This document shows, in pieces, positions 9,107-19,053 of a stretch of 64,000 nt of DNA. Numbering within the stretch: the stretch's first letter is position 1; the number at the start of each line of letters is the position of its first letter. Source of the DNA: Rhodocyclaceae bacterium. Lineage in GTDB: Bacteria; Pseudomonadota; Gammaproteobacteria; Burkholderiales; Rhodocyclaceae. The stretch covers positions 124,001-188,000 of the forward strand of contig JAGTRP010000002.1 of assembly GCA_018261935.1 (NCBI GenBank), given 5' to 3'. The notes below the pieces were generated by a model. The model was given only the letters and a program-made list of their open reading frames with translations, was not told the DNA's origin and ran no database searches. The position numbers and the translations under genes are program-made.

Positions 9107-9967
9107 ATGGCATCCGGGTCGATCACCAACGGGCTGACCGTCGACGTCGAGGACTATTTTCATGTGGCGGCCTTCGCCCCCTACATCGCCCGCGCCGAAT
9201 GGTGCGAGCGGGAGTGCCGGGTCGAGGCCAACGTGGACCGCATCCTCGCAATGCTCGACGAATACCAGGTCAAGGCCACCTTCTTCACCCTCGGCTGGAT
9301 CGCCGAGCGTTACCCCCTGCTGGTGAGCCGCATCGCCGCCCACGGCCATGAGGTGGCCAGCCACGGCTACGGCCACGAGCGGGCCACCGGCCAGAGCCAG
9401 GAGGCCTTCTTTTCCGATGTCCAACTCGCCAAGCTCCTGCTGGAGGACATCACCGGTGAGGAAGTGAAGGGCTACCGGGCGCCGAGCTTCTCCATCGGCA
9501 AGGGCAACCTGTGGACCTTCGACTGCCTGGCCCAGGCCGGCTACCGCTACAGCTCCAGCATCTATCCCGTTCTCCATGACCACTACGGGATGCCCGACGG
9601 GCAGCGTTTCGCCCACCAGGTACGCAACCTCCTGGAGCTTCCGCCCACCACCGTCCGCCTCGCCAACCGCAACTGGCCGGCCAGCGGCGGGGGGTATTTC
9701 CGCCTGCTGCCCTATGCCCTGTCCCGCTGGATGCTGCAGCGGGTCAATGAGCAGGAGGGCAAGCCGGCCATTTTCTATTTCCATCCCTGGGAGATCGATA
9801 CCCAGCAGCCCCGCGTCGCCGGCATCAATGCCAAAGCCCGATTTCGCCATTACGTGAATATCGGGCAGATGGAGAGCCGGCTGCGGCGCCTGCTGGCGGA
9901 CTTCGCCTGGGGGCGGATGGACAGGATATTTCTCGACCATGCTCAACATACAGCGGCTCCAGCCTGA
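9107..9967 (+). CDS. XrtA-system polysaccharide deacetylase (TIGR03006-like)
   Basis: Predicted NodB-fold carbohydrate deacetylase acting on the nascent or lipid-linked polysaccharide. In its 286 residues NGLTVDVEDYFHV supplies the catalytic-base and metal Asp pair near residues 13-16. HGHEVASHGYGHE (about 78-90) supplies the metal-binding histidines, and YRAPSFSIG is the third motif. The later FYFHPWEIDT motif is diagnostic of the exosortase subfamily. No signal peptide is seen, which argues for a cytoplasmic step. It overlaps the next gene by 29 nt. Confidence 0.92.
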   Translation: MASGSITNGLTVDVEDYFHVAAFAPYIARAEWCERECRVEANVDRILAMLDEYQVKATFFTLGWIAERYPLLVSRIAAHGHEVASHGYGHERATGQSQEAFFSDVQLAKLLLEDITGEEVKGYRAPSFSIGKGNLWTFDCLAQAGYRYSSSIYPVLHDHYGMPDGQRFAHQVRNLLELPPTTVRLANRNWPASGGGYFRLLPYALSRWMLQRVNEQEGKPAIFYFHPWEIDTQQPRVAGINAKARFRHYVNIGQMESRLRRLLADFAWGRMDRIFLDHAQHTAAPA

Positions 9968-10976
9968 GGATACCGAGGGCGCCGCCCGATGGGACAGCTT
10001 CGTCATGGCCGCGCCCACGGCGACCTTCTTTCACCGGGCCGGCTGGCAGAGGATCATCAGCGACATCCACGGCCATCGAACCTATTTCCTCTACGCCGAG
10101 CGTTCAGGCGCCATCGAAGGCGTGCTGCCCCTGGCCCATGTGGATAGCTTCCTGTTCGGCAATGGCCTGGTCTCCTTGCCCTTCGCCGTCTATGGCGGGG
10201 TGGCGGCAAGCACCCCGGAGGCGGCAGCTGCCCTGGAAGGCGAAGCCGAGCGACTCGCCCGGAATCTCAAGGTGGATCATCTCGAGTTGCGCCACGTCGC
10301 CCAGCGCCACCCCGACTGGCCGACCCAGGATATCTATGTCACCTTCCGGCGCACCATTCCGGAGGTGCTCGACGACAGGATGGTCCCGATTCCGGCGAAG
10401 CGCCGCAACATGGTTCGCAAGGCGATCAAGCTGGGGCTCTCCGCCACCTGGGGCGATAGCGTGGATGAATTCTTTCCCCTCTATGCGGAAAACTCCCGCG
10501 ACCACGGCTCTCCAGCCCTGCCCAGGCGCCACTTCGAGAAGCTGGTGGAGGAATTTGCCCAGGACTGCGAAATCCTCATCGTCAGGGGGGACGACGGCAC
10601 GCCGCTGTCCGCCATGCTCTCCTTCTACTTCCGGGGCGAGGCCATGGCCTACTATGCGGGCGAATCGGCGCGGGCCCGCCCTACGGCGGCCAACGACCTG
10701 AAATACTGGGAATTGATGAAACGGGCGGTGGCCCGCGGTTGCCGGGTCTTCGATATGGGGCGGAGCAAAAGCGGTACGGGGTCCTTCGAGTTCAAGAGGA
10801 CCTGGGGTTTCGAGCCGCAACCCCTGCACTATGAGTACGTGCTGCTGAAGCGGCAGCACATTCCCCAGAACAACCCCCTGAATCCCAAGTACAGGGCAAT
10901 GATCGCCCTCTGGCGCAAGCTGCCCATCGGGGTGGCCAATGTCCTCGGCCAGCCGATTGTCCGCAATCTTGGCTGA
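9939..10976 (+). CDS. FemAB-like XrtA/PEP-CTERM-associated protein (TIGR03019-like)
   Basis: A member of the FemAB/BcsL GNAT-fold superfamily, which transfers amino acids or acyl groups onto an acceptor. In the exosortase A system the substrate is unknown. In its 345 residues the N-terminal half contains FFHRAGWQRIISDIHGHRTYFL and the basic RRNMVRKAIKLGLSATWG, typical of these proteins. The C-terminal half contains YYAGESARARPTAANDLKYWELMKRA and FDMGRSKSGTGSFEFKRTWGF, the family hallmarks. Its start lies inside the deacetylase gene, which suggests translational coupling. Two further FemAB-related proteins occur at 28813 and 42910. Confidence 0.88.
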   Translation: MLNIQRLQPEDTEGAARWDSFVMAAPTATFFHRAGWQRIISDIHGHRTYFLYAERSGAIEGVLPLAHVDSFLFGNGLVSLPFAVYGGVAASTPEAAAALEGEAERLARNLKVDHLELRHVAQRHPDWPTQDIYVTFRRTIPEVLDDRMVPIPAKRRNMVRKAIKLGLSATWGDSVDEFFPLYAENSRDHGSPALPRRHFEKLVEEFAQDCEILIVRGDDGTPLSAMLSFYFRGEAMAYYAGESARARPTAANDLKYWELMKRAVARGCRVFDMGRSKSGTGSFEFKRTWGFEPQPLHYEYVLLKRQHIPQNNPLNPKYRAMIALWRKLPIGVANVLGQPIVRNLG

Positions 10977-11166
10977 CCCATTCCCGGCCCGGGACATACC
11001 CGGTTTCCCGGGGGCTTTCCGACATTGCTTCTCCATGATTGTCTTCCACTCGATTGCCGGCGTTGACCCCATGGGAGCGAGATGCCCACCCTCTTATATT
11101 GCCTCAGTAGTCGCACCGACCACCGACCATCGACCGCGATCTGGCATGCGAGGGCAGAGAGACTTA

Positions 11167-12729
11167 ATGGCAACGTTATCCAACCATGAGTTATGGGAAT
11201 CCTGGACTCGCCCCCTTCTCCTGATTGCGGTGGTTCTCGGATGGGTTTCGTTCCTGTATTCGGCAACCCTCTGGTCCATGGTCAGCACCTGGGAAAGGTC
11301 GGAGACCTTCGCCCACGGCTTCCTGGTCCTGCCTATTTCCCTCTGGTTGGTCTGGCGCCAGCGCGACAGCCTGGCCGGGTTCGCCCCCCACCCGGCTCCA
11401 TCGGCGGCCTGGCTCCTGCTCGCGATCGGCATCGTCTGGCTATTGGGCAATCTGGCGGCCGCCAACGCCGTCAGCCAGCTGGCTTACGTCGCCATGCTGG
11501 TGCTGTGCGTGGCGGCACTGCTTGGCTGGCCCTTGGTAAAAAAGCTCGCCTTTCCCTTGGGGTTTCTCTTTTTCGCCGTGCCCATCGGGGATTTCCTCAC
11601 CGCCCAGTTCATGGAGTGGACCGCCCGCTTCACCGTCCTGGGGCTACGCCTATCCGGGGTTCCCGTCTATCGGAACGGGATGGAGTTTGTCATTCCCTCG
11701 GGCACCTGGTCGGTGGTGGAGGCCTGCAGCGGCATCCGCTATCTGATCGCCTCCGTCATGGTGGGCACCCTTTTCGCCTATCTGAATTTCCGTTCCCTGC
11801 CGCGGCGGCTGGCCTTCATCGCGGTGGCCGTGGCGGTGCCGGTGATCGCCAACTGGGTGCGGGCTTACGCCATCGTGATGATTGGCCATCTATCCGAAAA
11901 CAGGCTGGCGACGGGCATCGACCATCTGATCTATGGCTGGCTGTTCTTCGGTGTGGTGATGCTGCTGATGTTCCTGATCGGCTCACGCTGGGCTGAGCCC
12001 GGAGAGGCCGTCGCCGGCGGTGACGGGGGGGCGGCGAAAGCGCCTGATGCGTCCTTCGACCCGGCACGGGGAAACGCCGGCTGGGCGGCGCTGGCAGTGG
12101 CCCTGGTGGCTGCGCTGCCGGTGTTGGCCACGCGGAGCGCGGAGCAGTTCAATCGTGCCGGCGCGCCGGTCCTCGACAAGGATCCGGCCGCCTTGGCGGA
12201 CAGCGGCTGGCGCGCTGTCCCCGATGGGGATTCCGCCTGGCAGCCGGCTTTCCAGGGAGCGCCGAGCGAATGGCGGCAGGTGTTCGAAAAGGAGGGCAGG
12301 CAGGTGGCCGTCTACATCGGCTATTACCGAAATCAGGACTATGAGCGCAAGCTGCTGTCGTCATCCAATGCCCTGGTCAGAAGCGACGATCCGACCTGGA
12401 TACTGGAGACACGGGGGCCGCGGCTGGCGGATGTCGGCGGAAGCCCCTTGACGGTCAATGAAGCCAGGCTGCAGCCGCGTTTCGCCCAAACCGCGCGGCA
12501 GCCCCGGGCGGTCTGGCAATGGTACTGGGTGGCCGGCCGGCTGACGGCGAGCCCGGCCTGGGCTCGTGCCTACGGCATCTGGTCCCGGCTCCTGGGGCAG
12601 GGGGACGACGCGGCGGTCATCACCCTGGATGCTCCCGCCGGCGAAGGCGAGGCGGCCCTGGCGGAATTCGCCCGCTCGGCCGGCCCCGCCGTCGCCCAGC
12701 TTCTGGACGAGACGAGGAAGCGGCGATGA
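11167..12729 (+). CDS. xrtA: Exosortase A fused to EpsI domain
   Basis: Membrane transpeptidase-like enzyme predicted to cleave the PEP-CTERM tail of exported proteins and hand them to the envelope. Of its 520 residues, about 1-290 form an eight-helix membrane domain. It carries the catalytic triad expected for the family: Cys187 (in EACSGIRYL), Arg232 (in NWVRAY) and His253 (in IDHLIYGW). The rest is a periplasmic EpsI (DUF3485) domain, a fusion common in betaproteobacterial XrtA. The start was chosen at the ATG after GAGAGAC. The frame is open to 10939, but that stretch looks non-coding. It overlaps the next gene by 4 nt. The obvious substrate in the window is at 27866. Confidence 0.94.
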   Translation: MATLSNHELWESWTRPLLLIAVVLGWVSFLYSATLWSMVSTWERSETFAHGFLVLPISLWLVWRQRDSLAGFAPHPAPSAAWLLLAIGIVWLLGNLAAANAVSQLAYVAMLVLCVAALLGWPLVKKLAFPLGFLFFAVPIGDFLTAQFMEWTARFTVLGLRLSGVPVYRNGMEFVIPSGTWSVVEACSGIRYLIASVMVGTLFAYLNFRSLPRRLAFIAVAVAVPVIANWVRAYAIVMIGHLSENRLATGIDHLIYGWLFFGVVMLLMFLIGSRWAEPGEAVAGGDGGAAKAPDASFDPARGNAGWAALAVALVAALPVLATRSAEQFNRAGAPVLDKDPAALADSGWRAVPDGDSAWQPAFQGAPSEWRQVFEKEGRQVAVYIGYYRNQDYERKLLSSSNALVRSDDPTWILETRGPRLADVGGSPLTVNEARLQPRFAQTARQPRAVWQWYWVAGRLTASPAWARAYGIWSRLLGQGDDAAVITLDAPAGEGEAALAEFARSAGPAVAQLLDETRKRR

Positions 12730-13934
12730 CTCCGGATCGGGAACAGCCGCCCCTGGTGGCCCATGTGCTCTTTCGCCTGGACGTCGGCGGCCTGGAAAAC
12801 GGTGTGGTCAACCTGATCAACCATATGCCGCGGGAGAGCTATCGCCATATGGTGATCTCCCTGACCGAGATCACCGATTTCCGGCGCCGCATCGTCCGCG
12901 ACGACGTGGAGATGGTGGCCCTGCACAAGCGCCCGGGCCACGCCTTCCGGCTCTATCCCCACCTCTATCGCCTGTTCCGCCGCTACCGTCCGGCCGTGGT
13001 CCATACCCGCAACCTGGCGGCACTGGAAGCGGCGGCCCCCGCCTGGGCGGCCGGCGTGCCGGTGCGCATCCACGGCGAGCATGGCCGCGACATGGACGAT
13101 CTCGACGGCTCCAACCGGAAATTCCAGCTCATTCGCCGCCTCTACAGCCCCTTCGTGACTTCCTATGTGGCCCTGTCCGGGGATCTCGAGGAATACCTGT
13201 GCCGGCGGGTCGGCATCCGGCCGGACCGGGTGTCCCATATCCCCAACGGGGTCGATACCCGGCTGTTCCATCCCGCCGCCGCAAGGCAGCCCATCGCCGG
13301 TTGCCCGTTTTCCCCCGGCAGCCACTGGCTCGTGGGCACCGTGGGACGCATGCAGTCCGTCAAGGACCAGGCCAACCTGGCCCGGGCTTTCGCACAGGCT
13401 CTCCAGCACGCGCCCGAACTCGCGTCCCGCCTTCGCCTCGTGCTGGTGGGGGATGGCCCCCTGCGGGCAGCCGTGGAGGAAATCCTGCGCGCCGCTGGCG
13501 TGCGGGAGTTGGCCTGGCTGCCGGGAGAACGCCAGGACGTGCCCGACATCCTGCGGGGGATGGATTGCTTCGTCCTTCCCTCCCTGGCGGAGGGTATGTC
13601 CAACGTCATCCTGGAGGCCATGGCCAGTGGCCTGCCGGTGATCGCCACGGCGGTGGGGGGCAGCCCGGAACTGGTGGCCCACGGCTGTACCGGCGCCCTG
13701 GTCCCGCCTGCCGATCCGGAGGCCCTGGCCCGCCAGATCATCGCCTACGCCCGGGACCCGGACCATGCCCGTGCCCTGGGGCGGGCGGGAAGAAAGGAGG
13801 CGGAACGGCGCTTCAGTCTCGACGCCATGGTGTACGCCTACCGGGATCTTTATCAACACCGGCTCTCCCGAGGGGCAGAGCCCGGAACAAAACGATCGGA
13901 AGCCAGACATGTGCGGCATCACGGGAATCTTTGA
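12726..13934 (+). CDS. XrtA-system glycosyltransferase (GT4, TIGR03088-like)
   Basis: Cytoplasmic GT-B glycosyltransferase of 402 residues that adds a sugar to the lipid-linked repeat unit. The opening VAHVLFRLDVGGLENGVVNL is the TIGR03088 signature. The C-terminal donor site has LPSLAEGMSNVILEAMASGLPVIAT with the E-x7-E motif of GT4. The start is fixed by ATGA overlap with xrtA, and the 3' end overlaps the next gene by 26 nt. Donor and acceptor sugars cannot be told from sequence. Confidence 0.92.
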   Translation: MTPDREQPPLVAHVLFRLDVGGLENGVVNLINHMPRESYRHMVISLTEITDFRRRIVRDDVEMVALHKRPGHAFRLYPHLYRLFRRYRPAVVHTRNLAALEAAAPAWAAGVPVRIHGEHGRDMDDLDGSNRKFQLIRRLYSPFVTSYVALSGDLEEYLCRRVGIRPDRVSHIPNGVDTRLFHPAAARQPIAGCPFSPGSHWLVGTVGRMQSVKDQANLARAFAQALQHAPELASRLRLVLVGDGPLRAAVEEILRAAGVRELAWLPGERQDVPDILRGMDCFVLPSLAEGMSNVILEAMASGLPVIATAVGGSPELVAHGCTGALVPPADPEALARQIIAYARDPDHARALGRAGRKEAERRFSLDAMVYAYRDLYQHRLSRGAEPGTKRSEARHVRHHGNL

Positions 13935-15846
13935 CCTGCGCGGCAGGCGCGAAATCGATCGATGCGCCCTGGAGCGCATGAACGAGTCCCAGCGCCACCG
14001 GGGGCCCGACGAGGGCGGGCTGCATGTGGAGCCGGGGGTCGGCCTCGGCCACCGGCGCCTTTCCATCATCGACCTGTCCGCCGGCCAGCAGCCCCTCTAT
14101 AACGAGGACGGCAGCGTCTGCGTCGTCTTCAACGGCGAGATCTACAACTACCAGGAATTGATTCCCGAGCTCCAGGCCCTGGGGCACCGCTTCCATACCC
14201 GCAGCGATACGGAAGTCATCGTCCACGCCTGGGAATCCTGGGGCGAGTCCTGCGTCGAGCGATTCCGCGGCATGTTCGCCTTCGCCCTCTGGGATCGCCG
14301 GCAGGAGAGCCTGTTCCTGGCCCGGGACCGCCTGGGGGTCAAGCCTCTCTACTATGCCCAGAATGACGACGGCTTCCTGCTCTTCGGCTCGGAACTGAAA
14401 AGCATCCTGGCCCACGGCAGGCTGGCCCGGGGTATCGATCCCTGCGCCATAGAGGAATACTTCGCCCTGGGCTATGTGGCGGAGCCGCGCACCATCTTCC
14501 GCTCGGCCTGCAAGCTGCCGCCGGCCCATACAGTGCTGTTCAGACGCGGCAACCCGCCGGGCAAGCCCAGGGAATACTGGGATGTCCGCTTCCGGCCGGA
14601 TGATCGCTGGCAGCCGGCGGACGCCCGGGCGGAGCTCCTGCGGCGGCTCCAGGAGTCGGTCCGCCTGCGCATGATGTCCGAGGTGCCTCTGGGGGCCTTT
14701 CTGTCGGGGGGCGTGGACTCCAGCGCGGTCGTGGCGGTCATGGCCAGGATCGCGTCCGAGCCGGTGAATACCTGCTCCATCGCCTTTGCCGATCCCGCCT
14801 TTGACGAGGCGCGCTTTGCCCAGACGGTGGCGGAACGGTACCGCACCAACCATTTTGTCGAAGCGGTGGAAAGCGACGACTTCGGCCTGATCGATACCCT
14901 GTCCCGTCTTTACGACGAGCCCTACGCGGACAGCTCGGCCATTCCCACCTACCGCCTCTGCCAGCTTGCCCGCCGCCACGTCACCGTGGCCCTTTCCGGC
15001 GATGGCGGGGACGAGAGTTTCGGGGGATACCGGCGCTATCGCCTGCATCTCTTCGAGGAGGGCCTGCGCGGCATCCTGCCCCTGGCGGCGCGCCGGCCGT
15101 TCTTCGGCCTGCTGGGCCGGATCTATCCCAAGGCCGACTGGGCGCCCCGGGTCTTTCGCGCCAAGACCACCTTCCAGGCCCTGGCCCGGGGTTCGGTCGA
15201 GGCCTATTTCGAGACCGTCTCCATCCTGCGCAACGACATGCGCAGCCAGCTCTTTTCCCCCCGCTTGCGGAAGGAACTCGCCGGCTACAACGCCATCGAG
15301 GTATTCAACGGCCATGCGGCCAGGGCCGGTACCGACGATCCCCTGGCCCTGATCCAGTATCTCGATCTCAAGACCTATCTGGTGGGTGACATCAACACCA
15401 AGGTGGATCGGGCCTCCATGGCCCATTCCCTGGAAGTGCGCGAACCGCTGATGGACCACCCCCTGGTGGAATGGCTGGCGACCCTGCCGTCGACTTTCAA
15501 GGTCCATGGCCGGGAAGGCAAGTGGCTGTTCAAGAAAGCCCTCGAACCCGATCTGCCCCACGACGTGCTCTACCGCCCGAAGATGGGCTTTGCGGTTCCG
15601 CTGCAACGCTGGTTCCGCGGCCCCCTCAGGGATCGGGTGCGGGAGGGGCTGCTGGGGAGCACCCTGGCCGATACCGGGTGGTTCGACCGCAATTATCTGG
15701 AGCATCTGGTGACGGCCCACGATAGCGGCGCCCGGGATTACTCCAGCCCCATCTGGACCCTTCTTATGTTCGATGCATTTCTGCGCAACGTGGCAGCGGA
15801 GTCCCCGTCCCGCTCCTGGCCCAACCCCGTGGAGACCATGGCATGA
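13909..15846 (+). CDS. Asparagine-synthase-like amidotransferase (first copy)
   Basis: A glutamine-hydrolysing amidotransferase of 645 residues. The N-terminus MCGITGIFD exposes Cys2 as nucleophile after Met removal. RHRGPDEGG, HRRLSIIDLS and FNGEIYNY complete the glutaminase domain. The C-terminal synthetase domain has the PP-loop FLSGGVDSSAVVA, LSGDGGDESFGGY and the ending motif YRPKMGFAVPLQRWF. In polysaccharide loci such proteins are thought to amidate sugar carboxyl groups rather than make asparagine (inference). The start lies inside the preceding gene, and it couples by ATGA to the next glycosyltransferase. A second copy lies at 17128. Confidence 0.93.
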   Translation: MCGITGIFDLRGRREIDRCALERMNESQRHRGPDEGGLHVEPGVGLGHRRLSIIDLSAGQQPLYNEDGSVCVVFNGEIYNYQELIPELQALGHRFHTRSDTEVIVHAWESWGESCVERFRGMFAFALWDRRQESLFLARDRLGVKPLYYAQNDDGFLLFGSELKSILAHGRLARGIDPCAIEEYFALGYVAEPRTIFRSACKLPPAHTVLFRRGNPPGKPREYWDVRFRPDDRWQPADARAELLRRLQESVRLRMMSEVPLGAFLSGGVDSSAVVAVMARIASEPVNTCSIAFADPAFDEARFAQTVAERYRTNHFVEAVESDDFGLIDTLSRLYDEPYADSSAIPTYRLCQLARRHVTVALSGDGGDESFGGYRRYRLHLFEEGLRGILPLAARRPFFGLLGRIYPKADWAPRVFRAKTTFQALARGSVEAYFETVSILRNDMRSQLFSPRLRKELAGYNAIEVFNGHAARAGTDDPLALIQYLDLKTYLVGDINTKVDRASMAHSLEVREPLMDHPLVEWLATLPSTFKVHGREGKWLFKKALEPDLPHDVLYRPKMGFAVPLQRWFRGPLRDRVREGLLGSTLADTGWFDRNYLEHLVTAHDSGARDYSSPIWTLLMFDAFLRNVAAESPSRSWPNPVETMA

Positions 15847-17120
15847 AAGCGGATTTCCCCCTGGCCGAGCAGAACCGGGCCGCCCAAGGCAGGCTCAGGA
15901 TCCTGCATATCCTGGATCATTCCATTCCCCACCATAGCGGCTACGCCTTCCGTACCCTGGCCCTTCTGAAGGCCCAGCAGCAGATGGGCTGGGAAACCGT
16001 CCAGCTCACCACTCCCAAGCAGGGAAGCTGTGCCGCCGACGAGGAGGCGGTGGACGGCTGGTCCTTCCATCGCACCTCCCTGGCCCGGGAGCGGCCCGGC
16101 GTGCTCGGCTATGCGGATCAGATGCAGGCCACCGCGGCCCGGATCGAGGCGCTGGCGCGCCGCTGCCGGCCGGATATCCTCCATGCCCACTCGCCGGTGC
16201 TGAACGCCATTCCCACCCTGCGGGCCGGCCGCCGGCTGGGCTTGCCGGTGGTCTATGAGATGCGGGCATCCTGGGAGGATGCGGCGGTGGATTCCGGCGT
16301 CACCACCGAAGGCAGCCTGCGCTACCGGCTGTCCCGCTGGCTGGAGACCTGGGCCCTGCGCCGGGCCGATGCGATCACCACCATCTGCGAGGGCTTGCGG
16401 GGCGACATCCTGGCCCGGGGCGGCATCCACCAGGGCAAGGTGAGGATCATTCCCAATGCCGTGGATGTGGAGACCTTCGCCTACGATCCACCGGCGGACC
16501 CGGAACTGCGCCGGCAGCTGGGCCTGGAAGGCTGCACCGTGCTGGGCTTCGCCGGCTCCTTCTACGGTTACGAAGGCCTCGACCTGCTGCTGGAGGCCTA
16601 CGCCCGCCTGCTGCCCCGGCATCCCCGGCTGCGGGTGCTGCTGGTGGGGGGCGGTCCCCAGGAGGACAGGCTGCGGGAGCAGGCCCAGGCCCTCGGGCTG
16701 GCCGGGAAGGTGGTCTTCGCAGGCCGGGTGCCCCACGACGCGGTGCAGCGCTATTACGGCCAGATCGACCTCCTGTGCTATCCCCGCAAGCCCATACGCC
16801 TCACCGACCTGGTGACGCCCCTGAAACCCCTGGAGGCCATGGCCCAGGGGAAGCTCCTGGTAGCCTCCGACGTGGGCGGTCACCGGGAGCTGATCCGCAA
16901 CCGCTACAACGGCATCCTGTTCCGCGCCGGCGATGCCCGGGACCTGGCCCTGGCGGTGGAGAGCCTCCTCGCCGCCCCGGAAAGCTGGGAACGCCTGCGC
17001 CGGGCCGGGCGCAGCTTCGTCGAGAGGGAACGGACCTGGGCCCGCAGCGCCGCCACTTACCGGGCGGTCTACCGGGACGTGCTGCCCCCGGGCAGCTTCC
17101 TCGCCGGCGGCCAGCGGTAA
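15843..17120 (+). CDS. XrtA-system glycosyltransferase (GT4, TIGR04063-like)
   Basis: A 425-residue GT4 glycosyltransferase. RILHILDHSIPHHSGYAFRT near residue 20 is the TIGR04063 signature. MRASWEDAAVD, IPNAVDVETF and the donor-site region YPRKPIRLTDLVTPLKPLEAM follow. In the last, the E-x7-E site is modified, as in this subfamily. It lies between the two amidotransferase genes, overlapping the first by 4 nt and preceding the second by 7 nt. Confidence 0.9.
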   Translation: MKADFPLAEQNRAAQGRLRILHILDHSIPHHSGYAFRTLALLKAQQQMGWETVQLTTPKQGSCAADEEAVDGWSFHRTSLARERPGVLGYADQMQATAARIEALARRCRPDILHAHSPVLNAIPTLRAGRRLGLPVVYEMRASWEDAAVDSGVTTEGSLRYRLSRWLETWALRRADAITTICEGLRGDILARGGIHQGKVRIIPNAVDVETFAYDPPADPELRRQLGLEGCTVLGFAGSFYGYEGLDLLLEAYARLLPRHPRLRVLLVGGGPQEDRLREQAQALGLAGKVVFAGRVPHDAVQRYYGQIDLLCYPRKPIRLTDLVTPLKPLEAMAQGKLLVASDVGGHRELIRNRYNGILFRAGDARDLALAVESLLAAPESWERLRRAGRSFVERERTWARSAATYRAVYRDVLPPGSFLAGGQR

Positions 17121-17127
17121 GCGCCCC

Positions 17128-19053
17128 ATGTGCGGCATCTACGGCATCCTCCATCTCGACGGCAGCCCCGCCGACCCCGGCACGGTGGCGGCCATGGGCG
17201 CCATCACCCGCCACCGGGGCCCCGACGACGAGGGCTGGCACCAGGACGGCAACTGCATCATCGGCATGCGCCGCCTTTCCATCATCGACCTGGCCGGCGG
17301 GCACCAGCCCTTCGCCAGCGAGGACGGCAGCATCTGGCTGGTATGCAACGGCGAGGTGTACAACTTCCGGGAGCTGCGCCGGGAGCTGGAGGCGGCCGGC
17401 CATCGCTTCCGCAGCGCCTCGGACTGCGAGGTCATCCTCCACGCCTACGAGGCCTGGGGCGACGGCTTCGCGCTGCGGCTCAGCGGCATGTACAACTTCG
17501 CCCTCTGGGACGCCCGCCGCCGCCGGCTTCTCATCGGCCGCGACCGGATCGGGGTGAAGCCCCTCTACTGGCGCCTGGACGGGCAGCGCTTCGCCTTCGC
17601 CACCGAAGCCAAGGCCCTCCTGGACCTGCCGGGGCCGGCGCCCCGGGTGGACCGGGTGGCCCTGGCGAGCTACCTCAACCTGGGCTACGTGTCGGCGCCG
17701 CGCTCCATGTTCGAGGGCATCGCCAAGCTGCCGGCGGCCACCCTGATGAGCATGGAGGACGGGGCCACCACGGTGGCTTGCTACTGGACGCCGCCCGAGC
17801 GGACGGAGCAGGGGATCGGCGAGGTCGAGTGGGCCGAGCGCATCCGCACCGGCATCGAACGCTCGGTGCGCATGCAGATGGTCTCCGACGTGCCCATCGG
17901 CGCCTTCCTGTCCGGGGGCATCGACTCCTCCGCCGTGGTGGCCTGCATGGCGGCGGCGGCCCACGGGCCGGTGAAGACCTATGCCATCGGTTTCGAGGGC
18001 TCCGCCGCCGACAATTTCTACAACGAGCTGCCCTATGCCCGCCGGGTGGCCAAGCTCTACGGCACCGACCACCACGAGATCGTGGTGCGCCCCGACGTGG
18101 TGGCCCTGCTGCCCCGGCTCCTCTGGCACCTGGACGAGCCCATCGCCGACACTGCCTTCATCACCACCTACCTGGTGAGCGAGTTCGCCCGCCGGGAGGT
18201 GACGGTGATCCTCTCCGGCGTGGGCGGGGATGAGCTCTTCGGCGGCTACCGGCGCTACCTGGGCAACCATTACGCCGCCCGTTTCGCCCGCCTGCCGGGC
18301 TTCCTCCGGAGCCTCGCCAAGCAGGCCGGCCGGCTGCTGCCGGCGGACCGCCATTCCTCCTGGCTGAACGTGGCCCGGCTGGCCAAGGCCTTCCTGGAAA
18401 GCGCCGAGCTTTCCTTCGACGAACGCTACCGGGCCTACCTGCAGATCATGGAGCGCTCCCTGGCCGGCCGCCTCCTGGCGGGCGGGACGCCGGCTCCGTG
18501 GGATCCCCTGGTGGAGGCCTTCGCCGGCTGCCGGCAGGACGACGCCTGCAACCAGATGCTGGCGGTGGACATGGCCTCCCAGCTTCCCGACGACCTCCTG
18601 CTGCTGACCGACAAGATGAGCATGGCGGTGTCCCTGGAGTGCCGGGTGCCGCTGCTCGACCACGAGCTTCTGGAAATGGCCGCCACCATGCCGGAGACCG
18701 TGAAGATCCGGGGGGGCGTCCTCAAGGCGGCGATGAAGAACGCCCTCGCGGACCGCCTGCCCCCGGACATCCTGCATCGCCCGAAGCGGGGCTTCGGCAC
18801 CCCCATGGGGGCCTGGCTGAAGGGGGAGCTCTCGGCTCTCCTGGAGCGCCTGCTGTCCCCCGAGGCCCTGGCGGCGCGGGGCCTCTTCGACCCCGGGGTG
18901 GTGGGGCGGCTCCTCGCCGACCACCGGGCCAATCGCCGGGACTACACCGACGCCCTCCTGAGCCTCGTCAATTTCGAGGTCTGGGCCCGCATCTATCTCG
19001 ACCGCCGCAGCCACCAGGACGTGACTGCCGAACTGCAAGGAATGCTGGCGTGA
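17128..19053 (+). CDS. XrtA-system amidotransferase (asparagine-synthase-like, second copy)
   Basis: A 641-residue paralogue of the gene at 13909 with the same architecture. It has Cys2 in MCGIYGILH, glutaminase motifs RHRGPDDEGWH and CNGEVYNFREL, PP-loop FLSGGIDSSAVVA, LSGVGGDELFGGY and HRPKRGFGTPMGAWL. Its place just before a TIGR03087-like glycosyltransferase matches that of the TIGR03108 XrtA amidotransferase in other loci, so this is the better candidate for that family. Its base composition is even GC-richer than the first copy. The two copies presumably act on different residues of the repeat unit (inference). Confidence 0.92.
   Translation: MCGIYGILHLDGSPADPGTVAAMGAITRHRGPDDEGWHQDGNCIIGMRRLSIIDLAGGHQPFASEDGSIWLVCNGEVYNFRELRRELEAAGHRFRSASDCEVILHAYEAWGDGFALRLSGMYNFALWDARRRRLLIGRDRIGVKPLYWRLDGQRFAFATEAKALLDLPGPAPRVDRVALASYLNLGYVSAPRSMFEGIAKLPAATLMSMEDGATTVACYWTPPERTEQGIGEVEWAERIRTGIERSVRMQMVSDVPIGAFLSGGIDSSAVVACMAAAAHGPVKTYAIGFEGSAADNFYNELPYARRVAKLYGTDHHEIVVRPDVVALLPRLLWHLDEPIADTAFITTYLVSEFARREVTVILSGVGGDELFGGYRRYLGNHYAARFARLPGFLRSLAKQAGRLLPADRHSSWLNVARLAKAFLESAELSFDERYRAYLQIMERSLAGRLLAGGTPAPWDPLVEAFAGCRQDDACNQMLAVDMASQLPDDLLLLTDKMSMAVSLECRVPLLDHELLEMAATMPETVKIRGGVLKAAMKNALADRLPPDILHRPKRGFGTPMGAWLKGELSALLERLLSPEALAARGLFDPGVVGRLLADHRANRRDYTDALLSLVNFEVWARIYLDRRSHQDVTAELQGMLA

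Noticed and set aside
10939-11166. N-terminal extension of exosortase A
   Set aside because: The frame is open, but the sequence overlaps the previous gene's end, has no membrane-protein character and no ribosome site. ATG 11167 fits the family N-terminus.
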